A stretch of 30,521 nucleotides of DNA from DALYJJ01 sp031969915. GTDB taxonomy: Bacteria > Acidobacteriota > Terriglobia > Bryobacterales > Bryobacteraceae. Below, piece after piece: positions 1 through 9,059 of this stretch. The translations under genes were made by a program, and so were the position numbers. The stretch is taken from positions 1 to 30,521 of the forward strand of contig DALYJJ010000075.1 in the NCBI GenBank assembly GCA_031969915.1, read 5' to 3'. Below the pieces are notes generated by a model, which worked only from the letters and a program-made list of their open reading frames with translations, did not search any database and had not been told where the DNA came from. Each line of letters opens with the position of its first letter. Position 1 is the stretch's first letter.

Positions 1-2
1 CT

Positions 3-387
3 CGCTTCAGACCACAACCGACCGCTCAGTCCCCACTACAAACCCAGAATTCCCACAAGAGTAATGGCGGTTCCACGGCGCTGGATTGTTGCCTCTGGCA
101 TTTGGAATTCGAGGACACTGACCACATTCGGTTCAAGAAGCCGATTACCAGATACGGAGCACGTCGGACGTGGGAGACGCTTCAGGTTCTCCTCGGAGCC
201 GGCGCGCGTTGGCGGCCCGACGATCGCAGCTCAGTCAATCAGCTTTGCCGAACGCTGCTGGGTTGCGAGCCAACCCTTGTCATAGACATTCTCAATTTGT
301 TTAAGTCCACGAATACGATCCCCGCCGAGACGAGTTCACTTGGAAAAAACTGGAGCCGTGATGCTACTCGCCGAGTATCCGGATTAG
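3..387 (+). pseudogene. 3' fragment of an ankyrin-like protein gene, open at the left edge, probable frameshift
   Basis: This reading frame is open to the left edge and has no start in the window. The segment at about 135-330 (LLGAGARWRPDD, then a Leu-rich helical stretch, then NTIPAET) resembles the C-terminal part of ankyrin-type proteins in soil bacteria, which often read 'LL..GAkW.P.DR' and end with a Leu-rich 'L.kTpam..lL' helix. That is family recall, not a search. In the uncorrected frame the protein runs to 464 as Arg-rich low-quality sequence and overlaps the convergent toxin gene by about 100 bp. Skipping one base near 333 instead gives VHLEKTGAVMLLAEYPD and a stop at 385-387, with only a 24-bp overlap. 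I therefore read it as one gene with a 1-nt insertion near 333, real or a sequencing error. Its third-position GC is lower than in the neighbours, which fits acquired DNA beside a toxin-antitoxin pair. The family assignment is tentative. Confidence 0.4.
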
Positions 388-696
388 GGTCTCGTGAACT
401 TCCTTCAGCTTCGCGGCGTTCACTTGGCCGGCTCGATAAACGACGATGCCGGAGTCTGCCGTAAACAATCGACTGGGGCGGATCCAACTGCTTTGGCTGA
501 GCCCGCCGCTTACGAAGTCGGCAGTGTCGAGTCGCACGGAATAGCGATCCTCGCGAGCCTGGCTCGTGATCTGGCAAAGAACAAGATCGTCACCCTGCAA
601 TGCGGCAAGTACCAGCGCCGGACGCCGCTTGGTCTGGCTGAGGTCCAAGAAGGGGAAATTCAGGACGACGATGTCGCCCTTTACAAACTGGCCCAG
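364..696 (-). CDS. MazF/PemK-family toxin (type II toxin-antitoxin), probable CTG start
   Basis: Probable endoribonuclease toxin of the MazF/PemK (CcdB-fold) family, about 110 aa, which cleaves RNA when released from its antitoxin. Visible family marks are the N-terminal strand GDIVVLNFPFLDL, the basic block TKRRPALVL, the QITS strand, and a C-terminal helix (KLKEVHETLIRIL). The first conventional start, TTG at 648, would delete the conserved first strand. The frame extends back through that strand to CTG at 696-694, with GGAGGA 6 nt upstream and no ATG, GTG or TTG between. I chose CTG for that reason. The toxin start lies inside the antitoxin gene and overlaps its end by 16 nt in another frame, as expected for a translationally coupled antitoxin-first pair. 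The catalytic residues were not confirmed individually. Confidence 0.8.
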   Translation of the reverse strand: MGQFVKGDIVVLNFPFLDLSQTKRRPALVLAALQGDDLVLCQITSQAREDRYSVRLDTADFVSGGLSQSSWIRPSRLFTADSGIVVYRAGQVNAAKLKEVHETLIRILGE

Positions 697-872
697 GCAG
701 CGTCCTCCTCGGGGGAGAGCCAGTCCTTTGCCAGCGAGGACTCCGCGGCCAACGCGAGAATGGACGCCTCGGCGTGTTCTTCGGCGAGCGTCCGCAGGAA
801 CTCAAGCAAGCGGTCGAGATCGGTGTCCGACAATCTTCCGAGTTCCTGATCGATGAGTTCGCGCTTACTCAT
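681..872 (-). CDS. Antitoxin partner of the MazF/PemK-like toxin
   Basis: Small acidic protein of 63 aa located directly upstream of the toxin and overlapping its start. The N-terminal half (about residues 1-32) is a charged helix with leucines spaced for helix packing (ELIDQELGRLSDTDLDRLLEFL), a likely DNA-binding or dimerisation part. The C-terminal tail contains DWLSPEEDAAW, the short acidic-plus-Trp tail common in antitoxins paired with PemK-like toxins. No AbrB or RHH signature is certain, so the class is unassigned. The start is ATG at 872 with TAGGACG about 8 nt upstream. The GAG-GAG-GAC codons of PEED also serve as the toxin's Shine-Dalgarno, so translation of the two is linked. Such pairs are usually autoregulated by the complex; I saw no clear operator. 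Confidence 0.7.
   Translation of the reverse strand: MSKRELIDQELGRLSDTDLDRLLEFLRTLAEEHAEASILALAAESSLAKDWLSPEEDAAWASL
703..710 (-). promoter_or_regulatory. Ribosome binding site that fixes the toxin CTG start
   Basis: GAGGAGGA on the minus strand lies inside the antitoxin coding region, 6 nt before the CTG at 696. It is the best Shine-Dalgarno match near the toxin start and the main reason for preferring CTG over the TTG at 648. Confidence 0.55.
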
Positions 873-1004
873 GAACGTCCTACCCTGCCATCATACGGCA
901 TGTCTACGCCGCCAGATCCGGCCCGGAAAGTTCGAAGGCGGCGGAACACCGCCGATGCGCTGGCGTCGGCAGCGCCTGCGGGCGGTGCTGATCTCTAACC
1001 GAAA

Positions 1005-1016
1005 TCTACTAGTAGA
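1005..1016. promoter_or_regulatory. Perfect 12-bp palindrome upstream of the barrel gene
   Basis: TCTACTAGTAGA is a perfect palindrome in the 212-bp gap between the antitoxin start (872) and the barrel start (1085). The gap is AT-richer than its surroundings. It could be an operator for either divergent unit. I see no convincing -35/-10 pair, and a 12-bp palindrome can arise by chance. Confidence 0.3.
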
Positions 1017-1084
1017 AACTGCATATTGCCCGAATCGAGGCAGGCTGCCCATACTAGGGGAACCGTCTGGGAGTGTTGCAGTTC

Positions 1085-2218
1085 GTGTCGAAACAATATT
1101 CACTGAGTTTGTCGTTAGCGGCCGGGTTTGCCTGGTTGCTCGCCTTCGCCGGTCCGGCGAGCGGCCAGGGTTGAGTGGCCGCCCGAGGCAGCGCGCCCGT
1201 GCTTGGCGCGCTTTGTGGATCGTCGCATCCCGGAGGGTCTTCGCGCCTGGAAGGGGACGCGGGCCCGCGTGTCTCCGACGCCGAGCGCATCACGGCGCGT
1301 GAAATCCGCGGCTCCCAGCCATGGGTGATCACGGTGGGCTACCGGTTCCAGCCGTCGTCCCGGCACTTCATCGGCACGGTGGAGCAGAAGCAGCGGGAGA
1401 TCCTGGGCAACCAGATTCAGAACACGTATCACCTTTTCGACGTCGCGGTGGAGCGGCAGATGACGCCGCGGCTCAGCCTGACCGGGAGCTTGCCGATCTT
1501 CTTCGCTTATCGCAACCAACTGTACAACCCGCGGGGCGAGTATCGCGTGCGCAGCATCGGCGACATGACGCTCGGCGGGCGCATGTGGCTGTTCCGGCCG
1601 CCCACGGAAAGCGGCGGCAACGTGGCCGTGGGCGTGAGCCTGAAGCTTCCCACGGGGAAGTACAACGCCGTGGGAACGGCGCGCGATGCGGCCGGCAACG
1701 TGATCCAGGCCACCGCCGACCAGTCGATTCAGGCGGGCGACGGCGGAGTGGGTTTCGCCATCGACACCCAGGCGTACCGCCCCTTCAAGTGGGGCTTCAT
1801 GGGGTACTTCAGCGGGTCGTATCTGTTCAACCCGCGGGACACCAACGGCGTGAGCACCTTCCGCCGGCGACGGGGCGAGGAAGTGATGTCCGTGTCCGAC
1901 CAGTATCTGGCGCGCGGCGGCCTGGCCCGCGCGGTGCCGGGCGTGCGCGGGCTGGTGGTCACCTTCGGCGGCCGCATCGAAGGCGTTCCGGTGCGCGACC
2001 TGCTCGGGCGCTCGAACGGCTTCCGGCGGCCGGGATACGCCATCTCCGGCGATCCCGGTTTCCTGTACGCGCGCTGGGGCTATGTGTTTTCCTGCTCGGT
2101 GCCGTGGGCCATCGAGCGCAACCGCCGGCGCAGCGTCACGGATATTGCGAACGGCTTCCACGGCGACGCGGCGTTCGCCGATTACGTGGTGACGCTGGGC
2201 GTCTCCAAGAGGTTCTAG
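1085..2218 (+). CDS. Outer-membrane beta-barrel (transporter-like) protein with an in-frame TGA after the signal peptide
   Basis: From GTG at 1085 the frame encodes a clear Sec signal peptide (SKQYSLSLSLAAGFAWLLAFAGPASGQG, written here as two parts: basic start SKQ, hydrophobic core LSLAAGFAWLLAFA), then TGA at 1172-1174. The same frame continues for 347 codons to 2218. The continuation has the alternating hydrophobic/polar strands and Gly/aromatic pattern of an outer-membrane barrel (GYRFQPS, RLSLTGSLPIFFAY, GDMTLGGRMWLF, GVSLKLPTGKYN, KWGFMGYFSGSYLF) and ends in Phe (SKRF), as such barrels do. Read through the TGA it is about 377 aa. As I recall relatives, Cys stands at the TGA position (QGCVAARG). 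So this is either a TGC/TGT-to-TGA mutation or error, or a selenocysteine codon. A second GTG at 1073 is in frame. The tlpA-like gene follows after 1 nt. Substrate unknown. Confidence 0.7.
1190..1212 (+). promoter_or_regulatory. Hairpin downstream of the in-frame TGA (SECIS-like candidate)
   Basis: AGCGCGCC pairs perfectly with GGCGCGCT (8 bp) around a 7-nt loop CGTGCTT. The stem begins 15 nt after the TGA and the loop 23 nt after it. Bacterial SECIS elements, as I recall the published search criteria, sit directly downstream of the UGA with the apical loop roughly 16-37 nt away and a G in the first two loop positions; here the second loop base is G, followed by U. GC-rich DNA forms chance hairpins, so this is suggestive only. 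Confidence 0.3.
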
Positions 2219-2219
2219 T

Positions 2220-2720
2220 TTGCTGCGACGCTGGTTTCTCAAGTGTGCGGCGGCATTGCTCGCCGCGCCGCTCTTCGCGATCAAGCTCAAGAAGGAAAGC
2301 GAGCGCAAGAAGGCGCCGGACTTCGAATTGAAGGACGCCGCGGGGCGCGATGTGCGCCTCTCCGGCTTCAAGGGCAAAGTGGTGTTGGTGGATTTCTGGG
2401 CGACCTGGTGCGTGCCCTGCAAAGAATCCATCCCGCTGTTTCACCAGATGCGCGAGCGCTACGGCGCGCAGGGCTTCGAGGTGATCGGCATTGCCATGGA
2501 TGCCGGCGGGTGGAAGGTGGTGCAGCCCTTCGCCGAGGAAATGAAGATGGCCTACCCGGTGGTGCTGGGCACGCCGCGCGTGGCGTACTTGTACGGCGAC
2601 GTGGAAGCGTTGCCGCTGGCCTTCCTGGTGGACAGGGACCAGCGCGTAGCGGCCATCCACCTGGGGGCGCCGAGTAAGAAGGAACTCGAGAAGGCGATCG
2701 AAGCGCTACTCGGCGCGTAA
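2220..2720 (+). CDS. TlpA/ResA-like thioredoxin-fold thiol-disulfide oxidoreductase
   Basis: Exported thioredoxin-fold protein of 166 aa. Residues 1-20 (MLRRWFLK, then a hydrophobic run to PLFA) form a signal peptide or anchor. The AhpC/TSA-Redoxin-like domain begins at APDFELKDAAGRDVRLS (about 32-48). The redox motif WCVPC is at 63-67, followed by the helix KESIPLFHQM, and a cis-Pro-like region occurs near ALPLAFLVDRD. All features expected of a TlpA/ResA protein that reduces or exchanges disulfides outside the cytoplasm are present. The start is TTG at 2220, 1 nt after the stop of the barrel gene, so the two are almost certainly co-translated. That pairing suggests the barrel protein, which has a Cys or Sec candidate at its mature N terminus plus another Cys 14 residues on, is a client. 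The client link is inference. Confidence 0.9.
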   Translation: MLRRWFLKCAAALLAAPLFAIKLKKESERKKAPDFELKDAAGRDVRLSGFKGKVVLVDFWATWCVPCKESIPLFHQMRERYGAQGFEVIGIAMDAGGWKVVQPFAEEMKMAYPVVLGTPRVAYLYGDVEALPLAFLVDRDQRVAAIHLGAPSKKELEKAIEALLGA

Positions 2721-2735
2721 CGCTCCCGGGGAGCG
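2721..2735. terminator. Small hairpin between convergent tlpA-like and purF genes
   Basis: CGCTCCCGGGGAGCG is a nearly perfect inverted repeat filling the 17-bp gap between the two convergent stop codons. It could end transcription from both sides, but neither strand has a T-tract after it. Confidence 0.35.
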
Positions 2736-2737
2736 GC

Positions 2738-4159
2738 TCAATCGCCGCAAGCCCGCTTGCCGGCCGCCATTAACTGCTCGATGGTCACCATATCGGTTGG
2801 GTAGTTGCCGGTGTAGCAGGCGTAGCAGTAGTGCGAGTTCGCGTCGCTGACCGCCTGCTGGAGCGCCGAAATCGTCAGATAGGCGAGCGTGTCGGCTTCA
2901 ACGAAGTGGCGGATGTCTTCCACCGTGCTGTTGGAAGCGATCAGTTCGCGTTTGGTGGGCGTATCCACGCCGTAGAAGCAGGGCGACACGGTGGGCGGGC
3001 AGGAGATCCGGAGGTGCACTTCGCGGGCGCCCGCGTTGCGCACCATGCGGACGATCTTCTGGCTGGTGGTTCCGCGCACAATCGAGTCGTCCACCAGCAC
3101 CACACGCTTGCCTTCCAGCAGGTGGCGCACCGGGTTGAGCTTCAGCTTCACGCCGAAGTCGCGGATGGCCTGCGACGGTTCGATGAAGGTGCGCCCGACA
3201 TAGTGATTGCGGATCAGGCCGTGCCGGAAAGGAATTCCGGATTCGGCTGCGTAGCCGAGCGCGGCGGCCACGCCGGAGTCCGGCACGGGCACGACCACGT
3301 CGGCCTCGACGTGCGACTCGCGCGCCAGCAGGCGGCCCATCAGTTCGCGGCTCTCCTGCACGGACCGGCCGAAGACCATCGAATCGGGGCGTGAGAAGTA
3401 GACGTGCTCGAAGACGCATTGGGCGCGGCCGAGCTCCGGGGCGTACCGCTCGCGCGTCAGTCCCTCGGGACCGGCGATCACCATCTCGCCGGGCTGCACC
3501 TCGTCGATGTAACGCGCATTGATCAAGTCAAAGGCGCAGGTTTCCGAGGCGAACACGTAGGCGCAGCGGCCGTCCGGCAGGGGAATCTCGCCCAGCGCGA
3601 GCGGCCGGAAGCCGCGCGGGTCGCGGGCCACGATCACTCGGTCCTCAGCCAGAAAGACGAGGGAAAACGCGCCGTCCAGTTGCAGCAGGGCTTCGCGCAG
3701 AGCGCCGGACATGGTGCGCTCGCGCGAATGCGCGACCAGGTGCAGCACCACCTCGGTGTCGCTCGAAGCCTGGAAGATGGAACCTTCGCTTTCCAGGCCG
3801 TCGCGAAGTTCGCTCGCGTTGGTGATATTGCCGTTGTGCGCCACGGCGATCCGGCCCTTGTTGCAGGCCACGGAAAACGGCTGCGCGTTCAGCAGCGCGC
3901 TGTCGCCGGCGGTGGAATACCGCGTGTGCCCGATGGCCGCGTGGCCGGGCAGTCCACTGAGCACGCTGGGCACGAAGATATCCGCCACGTGGCCCATGCC
4001 CTTGTGACAGTGGATCAGCTTGCCGTCGCCGGTGGCGATGCCAGCGCTTTCCTGCCCGCGATGCTGCAGCGCGTGCAATCCCAGGTACGCCAGGTTGGCC
4101 GCTTCGGGGTGGCCGTAGATGGCGAAGACACCGCACTCCTCGTGGAATTTGTCGAACAT
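2738..4159 (-). CDS. purF: Amidophosphoribosyltransferase (PurF)
   Basis: First committed enzyme of de novo purine synthesis: PRPP plus glutamine gives 5-phosphoribosylamine. It is cytoplasmic, 473 aa. The catalytic N-terminal nucleophile is Cys9 after an eight-residue propeptide (MFDKFHEE), as in the Bacillus-type enzyme that is processed to expose Cys. The Ntn glutaminase domain shows HALQHRGQESAG and, further on, HNGNITN. The PRTase domain has the PRPP loop VVLVDDSIVRGTT near residue 355. Cysteines at about 244, 387/394, 445 and 448 (CYACYTGNYP) match the 4Fe-4S ligands of the B. subtilis-type enzyme. Last gene of a purQ-purL-purF operon, 3 nt after purL. Confidence 0.97.
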   Translation of the reverse strand: MFDKFHEECGVFAIYGHPEAANLAYLGLHALQHRGQESAGIATGDGKLIHCHKGMGHVADIFVPSVLSGLPGHAAIGHTRYSTAGDSALLNAQPFSVACNKGRIAVAHNGNITNASELRDGLESEGSIFQASSDTEVVLHLVAHSRERTMSGALREALLQLDGAFSLVFLAEDRVIVARDPRGFRPLALGEIPLPDGRCAYVFASETCAFDLINARYIDEVQPGEMVIAGPEGLTRERYAPELGRAQCVFEHVYFSRPDSMVFGRSVQESRELMGRLLARESHVEADVVVPVPDSGVAAALGYAAESGIPFRHGLIRNHYVGRTFIEPSQAIRDFGVKLKLNPVRHLLEGKRVVLVDDSIVRGTTSQKIVRMVRNAGAREVHLRISCPPTVSPCFYGVDTPTKRELIASNSTVEDIRHFVEADTLAYLTISALQQAVSDANSHYCYACYTGNYPTDMVTIEQLMAAGKRACGD

Positions 4160-4162
4160 CGG

Positions 4163-6376
<2,214 letters not shown>

Positions 6377-6377
6377 G

Positions 6378-7052
6378 TTATTTCGAAGCGGCGGCGAATT
6401 CGGCGACCATCGAGCGGAAGATGACGAGCCCGTCGGTGGAGCCCATGAGCGGCTCACAGGCGTCCTCGGGATGCGGCATCAGGCCCATCACGTTGCGCTC
6501 CTTGTTCAGAATTCCCGCGATGTCGCGGAGCGAGCCGTTGGGGTTTTGCACATATCGGAACACCACGCGGTCCTCGGCATCCAACTCGTCGAGGGTCCGT
6601 TCGTCGGCGTAGTAACAGCCTTCGCCGTGCGCCACCGGGACACGGAGCACCCGGCCCTTCGACGCGCTTGCAGTGAACGGCGAGTTCACCGTTTCCGTGC
6701 GCAGTTCCACTTGCTTGCAGACGAACTTCAGAGACCGGTTGCGCACCAGAGCGCCCGGAAGCAGACCGCTCTCCACCAGGATCTGAAAGCCGTTGCAGAT
6801 GCCGAGAACCAGGCCGCCGTCGGCCGCGAACCGCTTAATGGCCTGCATGATCGGCGAGAACTTTGCGATCGCGCCGCAACGGAGGTAGTCGCCGTAGGAG
6901 AAGCCGCCGGGGAGCACAATCGCGTCCACATCGCCGGTGCTGGCGTCGCCGTGCCACAGCATCCGGGCCGATTCGCCGACGACGCGAGTGACCGCGTCTT
7001 CGATGTCATGATCCCGGTTGCTGCCGGGGAAAAGGACGACGCCGAATTTCAT
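6378..7052 (-). CDS. purQ: Phosphoribosylformylglycinamidine synthase subunit I (PurQ, glutaminase)
   Basis: Class I glutamine amidotransferase of 224 aa that supplies ammonia to PurL. The starting strand KFGVVLFPGSNRDHD is typical of PurQ. The nucleophile is Cys86 in GICNGFQ, and the catalytic pair is His194/Glu196 in MPHPED. GGFSYGDYLRCGAIA near 49-63 is another family signature. First gene of the operon, with purL 1 nt downstream. No purS gene lies next to it; the 158 bp upstream, shared with a divergent gene, are too short for one with its own signals. I see no purine riboswitch and no clear PurR-type box in that gap. Confidence 0.97.
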   Translation of the reverse strand: MKFGVVLFPGSNRDHDIEDAVTRVVGESARMLWHGDASTGDVDAIVLPGGFSYGDYLRCGAIAKFSPIMQAIKRFAADGGLVLGICNGFQILVESGLLPGALVRNRSLKFVCKQVELRTETVNSPFTASASKGRVLRVPVAHGEGCYYADERTLDELDAEDRVVFRYVQNPNGSLRDIAGILNKERNVMGLMPHPEDACEPLMGSTDGLVIFRSMVAEFAAASK

Positions 7053-7210
7053 GAAAGGGAAACCTCAGTTTAGCAGAGTCGTGACCGCCGGCAGACGTCC
7101 GCGGCGCCTCTCGCGCCCGGCCGCCGGCGCTGCCGCGGCCCCCGGAATGTTACAAGCGGCGCACGCATTCAGGGAACGGATTCCGGACGGCCACATCTAA
7201 AATACCGCAT
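7053..7210. promoter_or_regulatory. Divergent intergenic region, purQ (-) and metalloprotease (+)
   Basis: 158 bp that must carry both promoters. TAAAAT at about 7198-7203 is a possible -10 hexamer for the rightward gene but lies too close to its start. The middle (7095-7145) is a GC-rich run with short inverted GCCGGC/GCCGCGG blocks. No recognised riboswitch or operator. Confidence 0.3.
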
Positions 7211-8737
7211 ATGGTTCGGATGGCATTCCTACTTTCACTGGCCGTGGCGGCCCGCGGTGAGGTGACCATCCGCGTCGACCCGCGGATCGAACTCCTGACC
7301 GCCGTCCAGTTACTCGGCGGATCGCAGCGTGTGAACGGCCTGAGTCAGCCGTATCGCAGCAACCTGCTCGCTTACCTGGAGCCCTTCAGGGACCATCGGG
7401 CGGTGCAACTGCTGTCGCAGATGGAGGCGCGGGGGTTCTCGTTCGACGCGCCGCCGGCGCTGATGTTGCACCTCACCGAGCCTCCCGAACTCGGAGTCCG
7501 CGAGCCCTATTCCAGCTATCTGCTGCAGCGCGCAGGCGGGCGCGAGCGGCTGGACGAACTGGTGGCCGCCCTTCGCGATTTCGCGCGCGCCGCTCGCTTC
7601 AGCGAGTTCCTGGAAGCCAATCGCGGCATGCTCGGGGCGATGGAGCGCTCGGTCACTTCGCAGTTGGACGGTATCGACTACATCGGCAAGCTCGAGGACT
7701 ACTATGGCCAGCGGCGCGGCGCGTACGCCGTAGTGGTGGCGCCGCTGCTGCACGCCGGCGGGTACTCGGCGACGGTAGGCCGCGAGGTATTCGCGATCAT
7801 CGGACCCTTGGGTCTTGCAGCCGGCGCGCCGGACTTCGGCACGCTCGCGCGGCTGCGTGACCTGCTGTGGCACGAGTTCGGCCATTCGTTCGCCAATCCT
7901 ACGGTGGAAGCGCACATGGGCTTCCTGGGCCAGTTCTCCCAGTTGTACGAGATGATTCGGGCCGAGATGACCGCGCAGGCCTATCTGAACTGGCAGACCT
8001 CGATGGCCGAGCACCTGGTGCGAGCGGTCCATGTGCGGCTCACCTGCCGGGAACTGGGGGAGGAGGCGTGCACCGCGCACTACCGCTATGAGCGCACGCG
8101 CGGGTTCGCGTTCCTCGACGTTCTGCTGACCCGGCTGCGCGAGTATGAGGCTTCACGGGACCGCTATGAATCGCTGGCCGCCATGGGGCAGAGTGTGTTT
8201 GAGGAGTTCCCGGCCGAGTGGGAGCGCCTGATGGCGTGGGGAACCGCGTCGGGGCCGCTGCCCATCGCCGCGCCGCGCGGCATTGTGAAGGCAAGGCTAT
8301 TTGGCTTGCTCGGCGACCTGGTGCGCGAGTCGGCGGACGAATCCGTGTACGGCCAGGGACTGACGTTTCGCTACGAGGTGCGCGACGGAGTCACCTACAC
8401 CGCGGTGGAGCCGGAAACCAGAGACGGCCGTTCGCGCTTGATCCAACTGAAATACGCAGCGGAGGCGGACCCCGAGCTGCGCGGCTCGCTCGGGATCACC
8501 GCGAGCATGGTGGACGGCAAGTACCGCGCCCAGTACGTGCGCGAGGGCAGCCGGGCGGAGGCCATGGGATTCCGGCGGGGGGACGTGCTGGTGGACTGGA
8601 GTACCGTCTATCGCTATCCGCTCGACGCGGCGAATCTGCTCCGGCTGCGAGACCTGCCGGAGGACGCGGCGGCGACGGTGCGGATCATTCGCGAAGGCGA
8701 GACGGTGGAACTGCAGGTGAACGGAGCGATGCGCTGA
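7211..8737 (+). CDS. Secreted DUF4932-like zinc metalloprotease with C-terminal PDZ-like domain
   Basis: Exported protein of 508 aa. It has a short signal peptide (MVRMAFLLSLAVAARGE; an alternative Met at 7220). The N-terminal part (about 20-330) reads like DUF4932: 'VDPRIELLTAVQLL' at the start, and a zinc-site HEFGH at residues 221-225 with Glu233 (NPTVE) as a likely third ligand. These three residues suggest an active peptidase, although the family's substrates are poorly known. Residues about 415-500 look like a PDZ domain: SLGITASMVDGKYRA, then GSRAEAMGFRRGDVLVDW, ending with VRIIREGETVELQV. PDZ tails in such proteins bind C termini or gate the protease. It is alone on its strand between purQ and the Tudor-like gene. 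No strong Shine-Dalgarno is visible. Confidence 0.75.
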   Translation: MVRMAFLLSLAVAARGEVTIRVDPRIELLTAVQLLGGSQRVNGLSQPYRSNLLAYLEPFRDHRAVQLLSQMEARGFSFDAPPALMLHLTEPPELGVREPYSSYLLQRAGGRERLDELVAALRDFARAARFSEFLEANRGMLGAMERSVTSQLDGIDYIGKLEDYYGQRRGAYAVVVAPLLHAGGYSATVGREVFAIIGPLGLAAGAPDFGTLARLRDLLWHEFGHSFANPTVEAHMGFLGQFSQLYEMIRAEMTAQAYLNWQTSMAEHLVRAVHVRLTCRELGEEACTAHYRYERTRGFAFLDVLLTRLREYEASRDRYESLAAMGQSVFEEFPAEWERLMAWGTASGPLPIAAPRGIVKARLFGLLGDLVRESADESVYGQGLTFRYEVRDGVTYTAVEPETRDGRSRLIQLKYAAEADPELRGSLGITASMVDGKYRAQYVREGSRAEAMGFRRGDVLVDWSTVYRYPLDAANLLRLRDLPEDAAATVRIIREGETVELQVNGAMR

Positions 8738-8743
8738 ACCGCT

Positions 8744-8977
8744 TTAGGAGGCGGCGGCCGGCGCCTTCTTGCGCGTGGCGCGGGCGCGTTTTTCCACCGG
8801 GGGCTGACGGTCGCTCTTCTTGAGGTTCGGGACTGCGATGGAGGCAACGAACTTCTTCTCGCCAAAGTCATCGAACTTGATTACGATGTACTCGTCATTG
8901 CAGGACAGGACGCTGCCCAAGCCGAACTTGGGATGCTCCACTTGCGCGCCCTGCGCGAATGCGGGTTTTGCTGCCAT
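8744..8977 (-). CDS. Stand-alone Tudor-like (UvrD/PcrA C-terminal type) small protein
   Basis: 77-aa protein. Residues about 6-52 match the short SH3/Tudor-like module found at the C terminus of UvrD/PcrA/Rep helicases: FAQGAQVEHPKFGLGSV, then IVIKFDDFGEKKF, then AVPNLKK, corresponding to 'GdrV.HpkFG.G.V ... v.F...G.Kkl ... AnL.k'. Here it is free of any helicase and followed by a Lys/Arg/Ala-rich tail (EKRARATRKKAPAAAS) of the kind that binds nucleic acid or RNA polymerase. In PcrA the module contacts RNA polymerase. The start at 8977 (MAAKPAF) has GAGAGG 9 nt upstream; a start 11 codons earlier (9010) lacks one. Convergent with the protease gene, 6 bp apart. Confidence 0.65.
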   Translation of the reverse strand: MAAKPAFAQGAQVEHPKFGLGSVLSCNDEYIVIKFDDFGEKKFVASIAVPNLKKSDRQPPVEKRARATRKKAPAAAS

Positions 8978-9059
8978 TGGCCTTGCCTCTCTAAATCCAT
9001 TAGAACACAATCACTTAATAATGTCGAGCGCGCCCCGGTGGACGGGAATCCGATGAGAG
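8978..9059. promoter_or_regulatory. AT-rich divergent promoter region, Tudor-like gene (-) and pdxH (+)
   Basis: The stretch 8994-9023 (taaatccattagaacacaatcacttaataatg region) is markedly AT-richer than the surrounding coding DNA and separates two divergent starts. TTAATA/TAATAA at about 9015-9021 could serve as a -10 for pdxH. No confident -35 on either strand. Confidence 0.3.

Noticed and set aside
1115..2431. Long minus-strand open frame opposite the barrel and tlpA-like genes
   Set aside because: It lacks any recognisable motif, is rich in Arg/Ala/His as expected from antisense GC-rich codons, and the plus strand has clear barrel and thioredoxin signatures.
6377..6457. 27-codon N-terminal extension of PurL
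   Set aside because: Lies within purQ and does not resemble PurL; ATG 6376 fits length and spacing.
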